DNA of 64,000 nucleotides. Origin: Flavobacterium sp. HJJ (GTDB lineage: Bacteria; Bacteroidota; Bacteroidia; Flavobacteriales; Flavobacteriaceae). The translations under genes were made by a program, and so were the position numbers. The notes beneath the pieces were generated by a model, which was not told the DNA's origin, did no database searches, and was given only the letters and a program-made list of their open reading frames with translations. The stretch lies in the NCBI RefSeq assembly GCF_015351475.1, contig NZ_JADKPR010000002.1, forward strand, positions 326,496-390,495, given 5' to 3'. Positions 52,727-60,720 of the stretch are shown here, piece after piece. Each line of letters opens with the position of its first letter. Within the stretch, counting starts at the first letter, position 1.

Positions 52727-52805
52727 AAGGCTATATTTTTAATTAAATTTAAGAAAAATTATATTGAGTAACCAAACTTTTCCTGCCTTATTCGTTTAAA
52801 AGCAC

Positions 52806-52832
52806 AAAAAAACCCTCCAATCGGAAGGTTTA
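52806..52832 (-). terminator. Terminator after the HU gene
   Basis: On the minus strand AAACCTTCC, a four-base loop and GGAGGGTTT (one mismatch) form a hairpin followed by TTTTTGTGC. It lies about 25 bases beyond the HU stop. Confidence 0.72.
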
Positions 52833-52854
52833 ATTATATGAAATAAACTATAGA

Positions 52855-53127
52855 TTAGTTTACAGCTCCTTCTAAATCTGCTCCAGCTTTGAATTTTACA
52901 ACATTCTTAGCGGCTATTTGAATAGTTTTTCCTGTTTGAGGATTTCTTCCGTCCCTTGCAGCTCTTGAAGATACAGACCAAGATCCGAACCCTACTAAAG
53001 ATACTTTACCACCTTTTTTCAAAGTACCACCTACATTTCCTAAAAATGATTCAAGCGCTAATTTTGCAGCAGCTTTAGTAATTCCTGCATCTGCAGCGAT
53101 AGCGTCGATTAATTCTGATTTGTTCAT
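52855..53127 (-). CDS. HU family DNA-binding protein
   Basis: A 90-residue histone-like protein. MNKSELIDAIAADAGITKAAAKLALESFL gives the helical dimerisation half, and GFGSWSVSSRAARDGRNPQTGKTIQIAAKNVVKFKAG the beta-arm, with the Pro in RNPQTG that intercalates DNA. HU dimers bend and compact DNA without strict sequence preference. The length and composition are those of a standard HU. A well-formed Bacteroidota promoter lies upstream and a terminator downstream, consistent with a highly expressed single gene. Confidence 0.96.
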   Translation of the reverse strand: MNKSELIDAIAADAGITKAAAKLALESFLGNVGGTLKKGGKVSLVGFGSWSVSSRAARDGRNPQTGKTIQIAAKNVVKFKAGADLEGAVN

Positions 53128-53170
53128 AATAATGGATGTTAATTGTTGGTTAAAATAATTGTTAATAGAA

Positions 53171-53201
53171 CAAAATTAGCAGGAAATACGGTGTGTGCAA
53201 A
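53171..53201 (-). promoter_or_regulatory. Promoter of the HU gene
   Basis: On the minus strand TTTG (53201-53198) and TAATTTTG (53178-53171, a perfect TAnnTTTG) are 19 bases apart, the ideal Bacteroidota spacing, with the ATG 44 bases on. A second GCTAATTTTGT lies 40 bases further upstream (about 53210-53220). Confidence 0.65.
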
Positions 53202-53307
53202 TGTTTTATACAAAATTAGCATATTTTGTTAATAACTTACTTTTATTGTTCATAAAGTAATATAAAATTCTGAAAGAAACGGTACTTAACCCTTGTTTTT
53301 ATTGATG

Positions 53308-54255
53308 TTAGTGAACTTTTGCATTTTCTGAAAATGTTATTCCGTTTAATAATTCTGCAGCGGTCATTTTCTTCTTCCCTGGAAACTGCAGGCTTACTAT
53401 TTGAATAAAACCTTCATTCGTGGCAACTTTCATTTCCTTTTTAGTGCAGATTAGAAAGCCAATTTCATAATTGTGTTTTTCTATAATTGCTTTGGCCTCA
53501 TAGATTTTTACATTCCATTCTTCATTCTTGTCTGTAAAATAACACCAAGCTGCAGGGTATGGGCTTAATCCTCTAATAAGATTGTGAATGGCTGCAGTAG
53601 ATTGTGACCAGTCAATTTTGCAATTCTCTTTGTTTAACTTGTAAGCTGTTTTGATGTCTGATGAATCTTTTTGAATAGCAGTGGTTACATTGCCGTTTTC
53701 AATCAGTTTCAAAGTATCAATGACAGTGTCACATCCTAAATGCATCAGACGGTCATGTAGCTGTCCGGCATTCTCATTGCTGTCGATTGCGGTTTCACTG
53801 CTCAAAATCATTGCGCCGGTATCTATTTTGTCATCAATAAAAAATGTAGTTACGCCGGTTTTTGTTTCGCCATTAATAATTGCCCAATTAATTGGTGCAG
53901 CGCCTCTGTAATTAGGAAGCAGTGACGCATGCAGATTAAATGTTCCTAAAGATGGCATTTCCCAAACTACTTTTGGGAGCATTCTAAAGGCAACTACAAT
54001 TTGCAAATTAGCCTCCAGTGATTTTAATTCTTCCAAAAAAGCTTCATCTTTTAAATTTGCCGGCTGTAATAAGTGTAAATTATTTTCTAAGGCATATTCT
54101 TTTACTGCCGAATATTTTATTTTCTGTCCTCGGCCTGCTGGTTTGTCGGCTGCGGTAATTACAGCTGCTACTTCATAATTGTTTTTAATTATAGAATCTA
54201 GAATTCCTACTGCGAATTCAGGAGTTCCCATAAATATGATTCGTAATTTTTTCAT
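53308..54255 (-). CDS. fmt: Methionyl-tRNA formyltransferase
   Basis: Fmt formylates the initiator methionyl-tRNA. The protein is 315 residues with the N-terminal catalytic domain: RIIFMGTPEFAVGILDS, ADKPAGRGQKIKYSAVKEYA, FNLHASLLPNYRGAAPINWAIINGE (the catalytic Asn-x-His, and the SLLPxxRGAAPI loop), TGVTTFFIDDKIDTGAMIL. The C-terminal OB-fold domain begins with YKLNKENCKIDWSQST. All of this is usual for Fmt. The ATG overlaps the recQ stop by one base, so recQ-fmt are one translational unit on the minus strand. Confidence 0.97.
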   Translation of the reverse strand: MKKLRIIFMGTPEFAVGILDSIIKNNYEVAAVITAADKPAGRGQKIKYSAVKEYALENNLHLLQPANLKDEAFLEELKSLEANLQIVVAFRMLPKVVWEMPSLGTFNLHASLLPNYRGAAPINWAIINGETKTGVTTFFIDDKIDTGAMILSSETAIDSNENAGQLHDRLMHLGCDTVIDTLKLIENGNVTTAIQKDSSDIKTAYKLNKENCKIDWSQSTAAIHNLIRGLSPYPAAWCYFTDKNEEWNVKIYEAKAIIEKHNYEIGFLICTKKEMKVATNEGFIQIVSLQFPGKKKMTAAELLNGITFSENAKVH

Positions 54256-56150
54256 CAGGTTTTTAAAATGTATTTGTTGTTTTTTTGAATTATTAAAAGT
54301 TCGTCTTCTAATAATTGCTGCAGTACAAAGATAACGTCGTCTGCAGTATTTTTAGTCTTGTTTTGAATTTCTCTTGAGCTTAGGCTTTCATTTTGCAATA
54401 AGGCTATAATTTTTTCAGAAAGAGCTTTGAAATCCTTTTTAGGTTTTGTCAGGGTGATGCAATAGGAACAAATACCGCAATTAACAGTTGTTTTTTCTCC
54501 AAAATAATCCAAAATCATTTTGCTTTTGCAGCTGTTTTTTTCAGCTACGTATTTTAGTACCGAATGTAATTGTTCTTTTTTGAGTTCATTTTGGCGGACA
54601 AGATACTTGGAAACTTTATTAATTGTTCTTTCATCTTCGCGGATTTCATTGAAAATTAAAACGGCATCATTGTTTTTTGAATGAAATTCAATAATTTCTT
54701 TATCTTTTAATTTGTGTAAGACGGCAAGTACAGAAACTTCCGAATGGTTCGATTTTTTGGCAATCAGCGGTAAATTAAATGCGGTCTGCATTTCATAAAC
54801 ACCAGGATATGTTCTAAGAATGGTTAAAATAATCTCCTCGTCGTTTGGATTTAGGCTTGTATAACGAATGACTTCTTTGGACGAGATTAGAAACTGCAAA
54901 GTTATTTTTTCTGAAAATTCCTGGGACAGAGTCAGAATTCCTTGTCCGTCTAAAAAGCGCATGGCATTAAACGTTTTCAGTGTAGGAAAATCATATTTAT
55001 GACAAAAATGATTCAGATTAAACATGAATTCTTCGTTTATTCCTTCGCCATAAGCTATCTGAAAATAATTGCAGAGTTTGATATACATCGTAGTCAAAAA
55101 CATTTTATCAGGCAAAACTTTCAAAAATTGATTTTCAGCCTGAATAATATCAGATGGACTGGTTAATAAAACGGCGAAAGCTTTCTCTCCGTTTCGACCG
55201 GAACGTCCCGCTTCCTGATAATAATTTTCTATGTTTTCGGGCAGCTGAATATGAATTACGGTTTTTACATTAGGTTTGTCAATTCCCATTCCAAAAGCAT
55301 TTGTGGCAACAATAACCTGCGCTTTTTCTTCCATCCAGAGCTGCATGTTTTTGTCTTTTTCTCTGGAAGTAAGACCGCCGTGATAATAGGCAGCTCTAAA
55401 TCCTAAAGTTTGCAGTTGTTCAGCAATCTCCAGGCAGGCTTTTCGGTTTCGAACATATATAATAGATGGCTGTGGATTTTTTTTAAGGATCTGTTCAATT
55501 CTGAAAAGTTTATCTTCTACTTCAAAAACCATGTAAGCGATATTCTTTCTGGCAAATGATTTAGCAAATTGAACAGGATTCTGCATTCCCAGTTCGGTTA
55601 TAATATCTTCTTTTACTCGAGGAGTTGCCGTGGCTGTTAGTGCCAAAAAAGGAATTTTAGGAAAATGTTTTTTTAATTCCGAAATCTTCAGATAAGCCGG
55701 TCGAAAATCATGTCCCCATTGCGAAACACAATGCGCTTCGTCAATCGTTATCAGATTTACGGGAAGATTTTTTATTCGGTCAAGAATCCAATCCGACTGC
55801 AAACGTTCAGGAGAAACGTACAGAAATTTATAATTCCCGAATTGACAGTTATCTAATAAATCAATAATCTCATCAGATTTAATGCCTCCAGTCAAAGCAA
55901 TAGCTTTGATGCCGCGCCGCTGCAAATTTGCAACTTGGTCTTTCATCAGTGCTACCAAAGGAGAAATCACTAAACAAATTCCTTCGTTCATTAGAGCCGG
56001 CACCTGAAAACAAATCGATTTCCCGCCACCAGTTGGCATTAGTGCAAAAGTATCATGACCGTCCAAAACCGAATCAATAATTTCGTTCTGCAACGACCTG
56101 AAAGTGTCATGCTGCCAATATTTTTGAAGAATTTCTAGTGCTGTTGGCAT
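54255..56150 (-). CDS. recQ: ATP-dependent DNA helicase RecQ
   Basis: A 3'-5' helicase of recombination and fork repair, 631 residues. Motif 0 is FRSLQNEIIDSVL, Walker A MPTGGGKSICFQVP (about 38-51), motif II TIDEAHCVSQWGHDFRP (with the RecQ aromatic-rich loop), motif IV-VI ATNAFGMGIDKPNVKTVIH and YYQEAGRSGRNGE. The zinc-binding region has CKSKMILDYFGE...CGICSYC with the four Cys. The C-terminal part is a winged helix followed by a shorter tail without an obvious HRDC domain, as in many Bacteroidota RecQs. Its stop overlaps the fmt start, and its ATG is 44 bases downstream of the AAA ATPase gene. Confidence 0.95.
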   Translation of the reverse strand: MPTALEILQKYWQHDTFRSLQNEIIDSVLDGHDTFALMPTGGGKSICFQVPALMNEGICLVISPLVALMKDQVANLQRRGIKAIALTGGIKSDEIIDLLDNCQFGNYKFLYVSPERLQSDWILDRIKNLPVNLITIDEAHCVSQWGHDFRPAYLKISELKKHFPKIPFLALTATATPRVKEDIITELGMQNPVQFAKSFARKNIAYMVFEVEDKLFRIEQILKKNPQPSIIYVRNRKACLEIAEQLQTLGFRAAYYHGGLTSREKDKNMQLWMEEKAQVIVATNAFGMGIDKPNVKTVIHIQLPENIENYYQEAGRSGRNGEKAFAVLLTSPSDIIQAENQFLKVLPDKMFLTTMYIKLCNYFQIAYGEGINEEFMFNLNHFCHKYDFPTLKTFNAMRFLDGQGILTLSQEFSEKITLQFLISSKEVIRYTSLNPNDEEIILTILRTYPGVYEMQTAFNLPLIAKKSNHSEVSVLAVLHKLKDKEIIEFHSKNNDAVLIFNEIREDERTINKVSKYLVRQNELKKEQLHSVLKYVAEKNSCKSKMILDYFGEKTTVNCGICSYCITLTKPKKDFKALSEKIIALLQNESLSSREIQNKTKNTADDVIFVLQQLLEDELLIIQKNNKYILKT

Positions 56151-56194
56151 TTTTCTAGTTTAGATTCTTACTAATTATTGAAATTCAATAATTG

Positions 56195-56728
56195 CTAAAT
56201 TTTATCCAATATAAAAAGAATTCGGTTATCAACAGTATCTTTTGGTACTTCAATTAAGTCGTAACCGTAATTTACATAAGTCTTTGTGAGGTGTTCTTGT
56301 ATTTCTTTTGCCTGTTCAAAATTTTCATAGCGCTCGCTGTCACTCTCATAAATCTCTTCCCAAGGCGGAAGAATGAAAATTTTCGTATATACATTTGCGT
56401 GGCAGGCATCAACAAAATGAGGAGGATAATTATCGCCAATATAATCTAAGTACGCAACAACATCAGGGATTCCGCGGTCAATAAACACCAATTGATGAGA
56501 TTCATTTCTCGCATCATTAAATTGCTTGATTCTGCCGTCAAGCAGCATTTGGCTAAACAATAAGGGATCTTCCAAGAACAATTGTTCAATACCGCGTTTT
56601 TGGGCTTCAAGTGTTACTTCACGGGAAATTTCAGGATAACAGCAATAACCTTTGGCAACCAAACCTTTTATAATAGAACTTTTCCCCGTACCAGGACCGC
56701 CAATGATAACAATAATTTCTTTCTGCAC
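56195..56728 (-). CDS. AAA family ATPase (AAA_28, NadR-kinase-like)
   Basis: A 177-residue P-loop protein: Walker A IGGPGTGKSSIIKGL (about 8-22), SREVTLEAQKRGIEQLFLEDPLLFSQMLLDGR typical of the AAA_28 family, and HQLVFIDRGIPDVVAYLDYIG as the D-R-G-x-x-D Walker-B-like region. The fold is that of nucleoside or ribosylnicotinamide kinases, so a small-molecule phosphorylation role is possible, but no substrate can be named. It is first in the minus-strand run AAA, recQ, fmt and diverges from the DUF493 gene across a repeat-filled interval. Confidence 0.82.
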   Translation of the reverse strand: MQKEIIVIIGGPGTGKSSIIKGLVAKGYCCYPEISREVTLEAQKRGIEQLFLEDPLLFSQMLLDGRIKQFNDARNESHQLVFIDRGIPDVVAYLDYIGDNYPPHFVDACHANVYTKIFILPPWEEIYESDSERYENFEQAKEIQEHLTKTYVNYGYDLIEVPKDTVDNRILFILDKI

Positions 56729-56844
56729 TTTTTCAAATTAAACGGCAAAAATACTCAAACTTATTGGTTTTTTAAAAGAATATTTAAGACTAAAATAGGC
56801 TGTTGTTTATGGAGCGAATGATAAGGAATTTTTAGTAAAAATGG

Positions 56845-56950
56845 ATTCCTGCTGTCCTTCCAAATCTTTTATTTTTTGAAAGAAAAAAATAAAAGGATTT
56901 TCCTTCCCATCACGGCTATGAGCGAGAGAGATAGGGCATTTTTGGAAATA
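56845..56950 (-). repeat. Dispersed variable-hairpin repeat, copy 3
   Basis: The centre is a hairpin with arms CTTTTATTTTTT (56866-56877) and AAAAAATAAAAG (56884-56895). Read on the minus strand, AATGCCCTATCTCTCTCGCT and TAGCCGTGATGGGAAGGAAA precede it and GGAAGGACAGCAGGAATCC follows it, in the same order as in copy 2. It lies between the 5' ends of the AAA gene and DUF493. Together with the word repeat at 56985-57053 it fills most of the 352-base gap. Confidence 0.62.
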
Positions 56951-56984
56951 AAAAAAGGATAAAAAAGAGAAAATTAAATATCAA

Positions 56985-57053
56985 AAAAATCAAATTCTTG
57001 ATTCTTGATTCTTAAATCTTAAATCTAAAATCAAAATTCTAAAATCTAAAGCG
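56985..57053. repeat. Word-type intergenic repeat (CTTAAATCTAAAATC words)
   Basis: The stretch is made of near-tandem words TTGATTCTTGATTC, TTAAATCTTAAATCT, AAAATCAAAATTCTAAAATC. It ends directly against the TATATTTG box of the DUF493 gene. Confidence 0.6.
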
Positions 57054-57061
57054 TATATTTG
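57054..57061 (+). promoter_or_regulatory. Candidate -7 promoter box for the DUF493 gene
   Basis: TATATTTG is a perfect TAnnTTTG, 19 bases before the ATG at 57081. The -33 region falls inside the word repeat and contains no TTTG. Confidence 0.45.
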
Positions 57062-57080
57062 CCTTTATTTTTATTTAGGA

Positions 57081-57377
57081 ATGAGCGACGACAACGAAAA
57101 AAAGACAGCAGAGTTTTACGAAAGACTGAAAACCGAATTGGATAACAGTAATTCATGGCCTGCTCAATATTTGTTTAAATTTATAGTGCCAACTAACGAA
57201 GAAAATATCCTAAAAGTGGAAAATGCCTTCAACTGTATGGGAGCTGTAATCAAAACAACAAAATCCAAAACCGGAAAATTCACCAGTATTTCGGTAGATG
57301 TAACGGCCAAAGATTCGCAGGAAGTAATAGATAAGTACCAAGAATTATCCACAATAGAAGGTATAGTTTCCTTATAA
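57081..57377 (+). CDS. DUF493 (YbeD) family protein
   Basis: A 98-residue ferredoxin-like ACT-type fold protein: SWPAQYLFKFIVPTNEENILKVENAF, with the WPAxYxFKFIVP start of the family, then SKTGKFTSISVDVTAKDSQEVIDKYQELSTIEGIVSL with the typical G-K-Y/F-x-S-x-x-V. E. coli YbeD is a small conserved protein near lipB; the role is not settled. It is followed two bases later by the DUF4290 gene, so the two are cotranscribed. Confidence 0.85.
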   Translation: MSDDNEKKTAEFYERLKTELDNSNSWPAQYLFKFIVPTNEENILKVENAFNCMGAVIKTTKSKTGKFTSISVDVTAKDSQEVIDKYQELSTIEGIVSL

Positions 57378-57379
57378 TT

Positions 57380-58087
57380 ATGATCGAAAAATATAAAAAA
57401 GAAAATGCGAATGATGTAGTTTTCAACTTGGAATATAATTCTGAGAGAAAACATTTAATCATTCCAGAGTATGGCCGTCATTTGCAAAAACTGATCGAAC
57501 AGGCTACTGTTATTGAAGATGATGAAAAACGCAACAAAGCGGCAAAATACATCATTCAGGTAATGGGAAGTCTGAATCCTCATTTGCGTGACGTACCTGA
57601 TTTTCAGCATAAACTATGGGATCAGCTATTTATCATGTCTGATTTTAAATTAGCCGCCGATTCTCCTTATCCAATACCTTCAAGGGAAGTACTGCAGCTT
57701 AAACCGGATGCTTTGAAATATCCGCAAAATTATCCCAAATACAGGTACTATGGAAACAATATCAAGTATATGATTGATGTAGCCAATAAATGGGAGGAAG
57801 GCGAAATGAAAAGTGCATTGGTAAAAGTAATTGCCAATCACATGAAAAAATCCTATTTGAGCTGGAACAAAGATACCGTAAAAGATGATGTGATTTTCGA
57901 ACACCTTTATGAGTTATCAGACGGAAAACTAAATTTACTGCAAAGTTCAGAAGAGTTATTAAACACCACCGATTTATTAAGAACCAATAAAAGGGTTTCT
58001 AATAAAATAGGTCCGGCAGGACAGCCAAAAATTCAAAGCAACAAGAATAATAAAAACGGCAAACAAAAACCGTTTCAAAAGAAATAA
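57380..58087 (+). CDS. DUF4290 domain-containing protein
   Basis: A 235-residue protein with the Bacteroidota-restricted DUF4290 pattern: VFNLEYNSERKHLIIPEYGRHLQKLIEQATVIEDDEKRNKAAKYIIQVMGSLNPHLRDVPDFQHKLWDQLFIMSDF. The sequence is helical, cytosolic and charged, with a basic, disordered-looking tail (NKNGKQKPFQKK). No function is known. It keeps its place just upstream of murA in several flavobacteria, which may point to a cell-envelope link, but this is inferred from my recollection of gene order. A word repeat separates it from murA. Confidence 0.85.
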   Translation: MIEKYKKENANDVVFNLEYNSERKHLIIPEYGRHLQKLIEQATVIEDDEKRNKAAKYIIQVMGSLNPHLRDVPDFQHKLWDQLFIMSDFKLAADSPYPIPSREVLQLKPDALKYPQNYPKYRYYGNNIKYMIDVANKWEEGEMKSALVKVIANHMKKSYLSWNKDTVKDDVIFEHLYELSDGKLNLLQSSEELLNTTDLLRTNKRVSNKIGPAGQPKIQSNKNNKNGKQKPFQKK

Positions 58088-58094
58088 TTAATTT

Positions 58095-58214
58095 ATTTAA
58101 AGTGGCTAAGTTACTAAGTCGCTAAGTTGCTGAGATAGTGCGGAATTCTTCTTGTATGTCTTTTTAAAAAAAACTTAGAAACTCAGAATCTTAGAAACTT
58201 AGAAACTCAAAAAA
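58095..58214. repeat. Word-type intergenic repeat (CTAAGTTGC / TTAGAAACT words)
   Basis: The left half repeats AAGTGGCTAAGTTACTAAGT, CGCTAAGTTGCTGAG; the right half is the partly inverted ACTTAGAAACTCAGAATC, TTAGAAACTTAGAAACTC. It fills the gap before murA, ending at its leader. Confidence 0.6.
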
Positions 58215-58217
58215 AGT

Positions 58218-59534
58218 ATGGAAGTTTTCAAAATTGAAGGAGGAACACGTTTAAAAGGAGAAGTAATCCCGCAAGGTGCAAAAAATGAAGCACTGCAGAT
58301 TTTATGTGCAGTACTTTTAACACCAGAAAAAATAACAATCAACAATATCCCGGATATTATCGATATCAATAAACTGATAACGCTGCTGGGGAATTTAGGA
58401 GTTAAAATAGAAAAACTAGGGCATGGTTCATATACTTTTCAATGTGATGAAGTAAATGTTGGATACTTAGAAACAGAAGCTTTTAAGAAAGAAGGAGGTT
58501 CGCTTCGTGGTTCTATTATGATTGTCGGACCGCTTCTGGCCCGTTTTGGAAAAGGATATATCCCGAAACCAGGCGGAGATAAAATCGGACGCAGACGTTT
58601 GGATACCCATTTTGAAGGATTTATCAATCTTGGTGCAAAATTCAGATACAATAGAGAAGATCACTTTTATGGAGTAGAGGCTCCAGACGGACTTACAGGT
58701 GCCGATATGTTATTGGACGAAGCGTCAGTAACTGGGACTGCAAATATTGTAATGGCTGCAGTTTTGGCCAAAGGAAGAACAACAGTTTACAATGCGGCGT
58801 GTGAGCCTTATTTGCAGCAGCTTTGTAAAATGCTGAATTCTATGGGTGCCAAAATCACAGGAGTTGGTTCTAATTTATTGACTATTGAAGGAGTTGAAAA
58901 ATTAGGTGGCTGTGAGCATAGAATTTTGCCTGATATGATCGAGATAGGTTCTTGGATCGGTCTTGCGGCTATGACAAGAAGTGAAATTACTATCAAGAAT
59001 GTAAGCTGGGAAAATCTAGGAGTTATTCCAAGCGTATTCAGAAAATTAGGAATTACCCTTGAGAAGCAGGGTGATGATATTTATATTCCAGAACATAAAG
59101 ACGGTTACGAAGTAAAAACAGATATCGATGGTTCTATCCTTACCATTGCAGATGCGCCATGGCCGGGATTTACTCCCGATTTGTTGAGTATTGTTCTGGT
59201 GGTAGCTACACAGGCCAAAGGTGATGTTCTTATTCACCAAAAAATGTTTGAAAGCCGTTTGTTTTTTGTTGATAAACTGATTGACATGGGAGCCAAAATC
59301 ATGTTGTGTGATCCGCATAGAGCTGTAGTTATTGGACACGATTTTAAATCAGTATTGAAAGCAACTACAATGGCTTCTCCAGATATTCGTGCTGGAATCT
59401 CATTGTTGATTGCTGCGCTTTCTGCAAAAGGAACCAGTACAATTCAAAACATTGAGCAGATTGACCGCGGTTACGAGCGCATAGACGAGCGACTAAGAGC
59501 AATTGGAGCCAAAATAGTTCGAGAAAAACAATAA
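58218..59534 (+). CDS. murA: UDP-N-acetylglucosamine 1-carboxyvinyltransferase (Asp-type MurA)
   Basis: MurA transfers enolpyruvate from PEP to UDP-GlcNAc, the first committed step of peptidoglycan synthesis. The protein is 438 residues with the inside-out barrel repeats: IPQGAKNEALQIL (Lys-Asn pair), GSLRGSIMIVGPLLARFG, PGGDKIGRRRLDTHFEGFINLG, and the C-terminal DIRAGISLLIAAL...YERIDERL. The loop residue that is Cys115 in E. coli (PGGCxIGxRPVD) is Asp121 here (codon 58578-58580, GAT). Asp at this place is known from fosfomycin-insensitive MurA of Mycobacterium and others. It is likely the housekeeping enzyme, since no second copy is seen in this window. It ends in a strong terminator. Confidence 0.96.
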   Translation: MEVFKIEGGTRLKGEVIPQGAKNEALQILCAVLLTPEKITINNIPDIIDINKLITLLGNLGVKIEKLGHGSYTFQCDEVNVGYLETEAFKKEGGSLRGSIMIVGPLLARFGKGYIPKPGGDKIGRRRLDTHFEGFINLGAKFRYNREDHFYGVEAPDGLTGADMLLDEASVTGTANIVMAAVLAKGRTTVYNAACEPYLQQLCKMLNSMGAKITGVGSNLLTIEGVEKLGGCEHRILPDMIEIGSWIGLAAMTRSEITIKNVSWENLGVIPSVFRKLGITLEKQGDDIYIPEHKDGYEVKTDIDGSILTIADAPWPGFTPDLLSIVLVVATQAKGDVLIHQKMFESRLFFVDKLIDMGAKIMLCDPHRAVVIGHDFKSVLKATTMASPDIRAGISLLIAALSAKGTSTIQNIEQIDRGYERIDERLRAIGAKIVREKQ

Positions 59535-59550
59535 GAATAATAATTTTAAA

Positions 59551-59583
59551 AAACGCTTAAAAATAATTTAAGCGTTTTTTTAT
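59551..59583 (+). terminator. Terminator after murA
   Basis: A perfect 11-base stem, AAACGCTTAAA (59551-59561) and TTTAAGCGTTT (59567-59577), has an AATAA loop and an uninterrupted T tail. It lies 17 bases after the murA stop. Confidence 0.9.
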
Positions 59584-59639
59584 ACAGTTTGAGTTCAAAA
59601 TTTATTGACTTAAATTGTGTTTATAATAAAAAATGAAAT

Positions 59640-60506
59640 ATGTCTAACGTAGAAAAAGCGATAAAAGCGACCTATTTTAGTATAATCGGAAACACTTCTC
59701 TTGCTCTTATAAAAGGACTAGCCGGGGTTTTCGGGAATTCTTATGCACTAATTGCCGATGCTATAGAATCAACTGCTGATATTTTTGCCTCACTTTTAGT
59801 TTTATTTGGCATAAAATATTCCAGCAGACCGGCAGATGAAAATCATCCGTATGGACATGGAAGAGCCGAGCCTTTAATTACCTTTTTGGTTGTTGGGTTT
59901 TTAATTACTTCGGCTACGATTATCGGATATGAAAGCATAATAAACATTCGAACGCCGCATGAGCTGCCAAAACCTTGGACACTTTTTGTGCTTGGGGCTA
60001 TTATTATCTGGAAAGAGTATTCCTTTCAATTGGTGATGAAAAGAAGTAAAGAAACCAACAGCTCATCTCTAAAAGCGGATGCCTGGCATCATAGAAGCGA
60101 TGCGCTGACTTCGATTGCTGCTTTTATTGGAATTTCGATTGCATTGTTTATGGGGAAAGGATATGAATCTGCAGATGATTGGGCTGCGCTGTTTGCTTCA
60201 GGTTTCATACTTTACAATAGCTATTTGATTTTCAGGCCTGCTCTTGGGGAAATTATGGACGAACATTTATACGATGATCTGGTTGAGGAAATCAGGCAGG
60301 TTTCTCATCAGGTTGATGGTATTATTGATACCGAAAAATGTTTTATCCGAAAAGCGGGAATGAAATATCATGTTGATCTTCATGCTCGTGTAAGCGGAAC
60401 TATATCAGTAAAAGAAGGCCATGATTTGTCTCATAAACTCAAAGATACTTTGCGGGAAGAAATACCGGAACTTGGACATGTATTAATTCATATTGAGCCG
60501 GATTAG
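59640..60506 (+). CDS. Cation diffusion facilitator (CDF) family transporter
   Basis: The protein is 288 residues with six predicted helices and a C-terminal cytosolic metallochaperone-like domain. The active-site helix pair is seen as IADAIESTADIFASLLVLFG (residues near 39-58; the Asp and the following SxxD-like E-S-x-A-D) and DAWHHRSDALTSIAAFIG (His and Asp in HHRSDALTS) further on. PYGHGRAEPLITFLV is the CDF signature between them. Such proteins export Zn, Mn, Fe or Co in exchange for protons. The second-site sequence HHRSD fits zinc or iron better than manganese, but specificity is not certain. It has its own terminator. Confidence 0.9.
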   Translation: MSNVEKAIKATYFSIIGNTSLALIKGLAGVFGNSYALIADAIESTADIFASLLVLFGIKYSSRPADENHPYGHGRAEPLITFLVVGFLITSATIIGYESIINIRTPHELPKPWTLFVLGAIIIWKEYSFQLVMKRSKETNSSSLKADAWHHRSDALTSIAAFIGISIALFMGKGYESADDWAALFASGFILYNSYLIFRPALGEIMDEHLYDDLVEEIRQVSHQVDGIIDTEKCFIRKAGMKYHVDLHARVSGTISVKEGHDLSHKLKDTLREEIPELGHVLIHIEPD

Positions 60507-60524
60507 AAATGATTATAAAATAGT

Positions 60525-60559
60525 AAAACCAATATCTTCAAAAAGGTATTGGTTTTTTT
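60525..60559 (+). terminator. Terminator after the CDF gene
   Basis: AAAACCAATA (60525-60534) and TATTGGTTTT (60547-60556) form a perfect ten-base stem with a 12-base loop and a T tail, 18 bases beyond the stop. Confidence 0.85.
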
Positions 60560-60621
60560 ATGTCAATTTTGTTGGCTCGTATTTGCTAGCGTGAGAGCAA
60601 TGTTATTAAGTTAAGCTTTAA

Positions 60622-60697
60622 TTTTCTCTCGCAGAGACACGAAGGCGCAAAGTTAAAATCGGATTTCTTTGCGTCTTCGCGCCTTTGCGAGATTTAT
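60622..60697. repeat. Word-type intergenic repeat (GAAGGCGCAAAG palindrome)
   Basis: CTCGCAGAGACACGAAGGCG, CAAAG on the left, then TTTGCGTCTTCGCGCCTTTG, CGAG on the right, form an imperfect palindrome of higher GC than its surroundings. It is followed by copy 4 of the variable-hairpin repeat. These two elements fill the convergent gap between the CDF and DUF5686 genes (60507-60870), together with the CDF terminator. Confidence 0.62.
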
Positions 60698-60720
60698 ATT
60701 TGAGCAAATTCAAGCATGAA

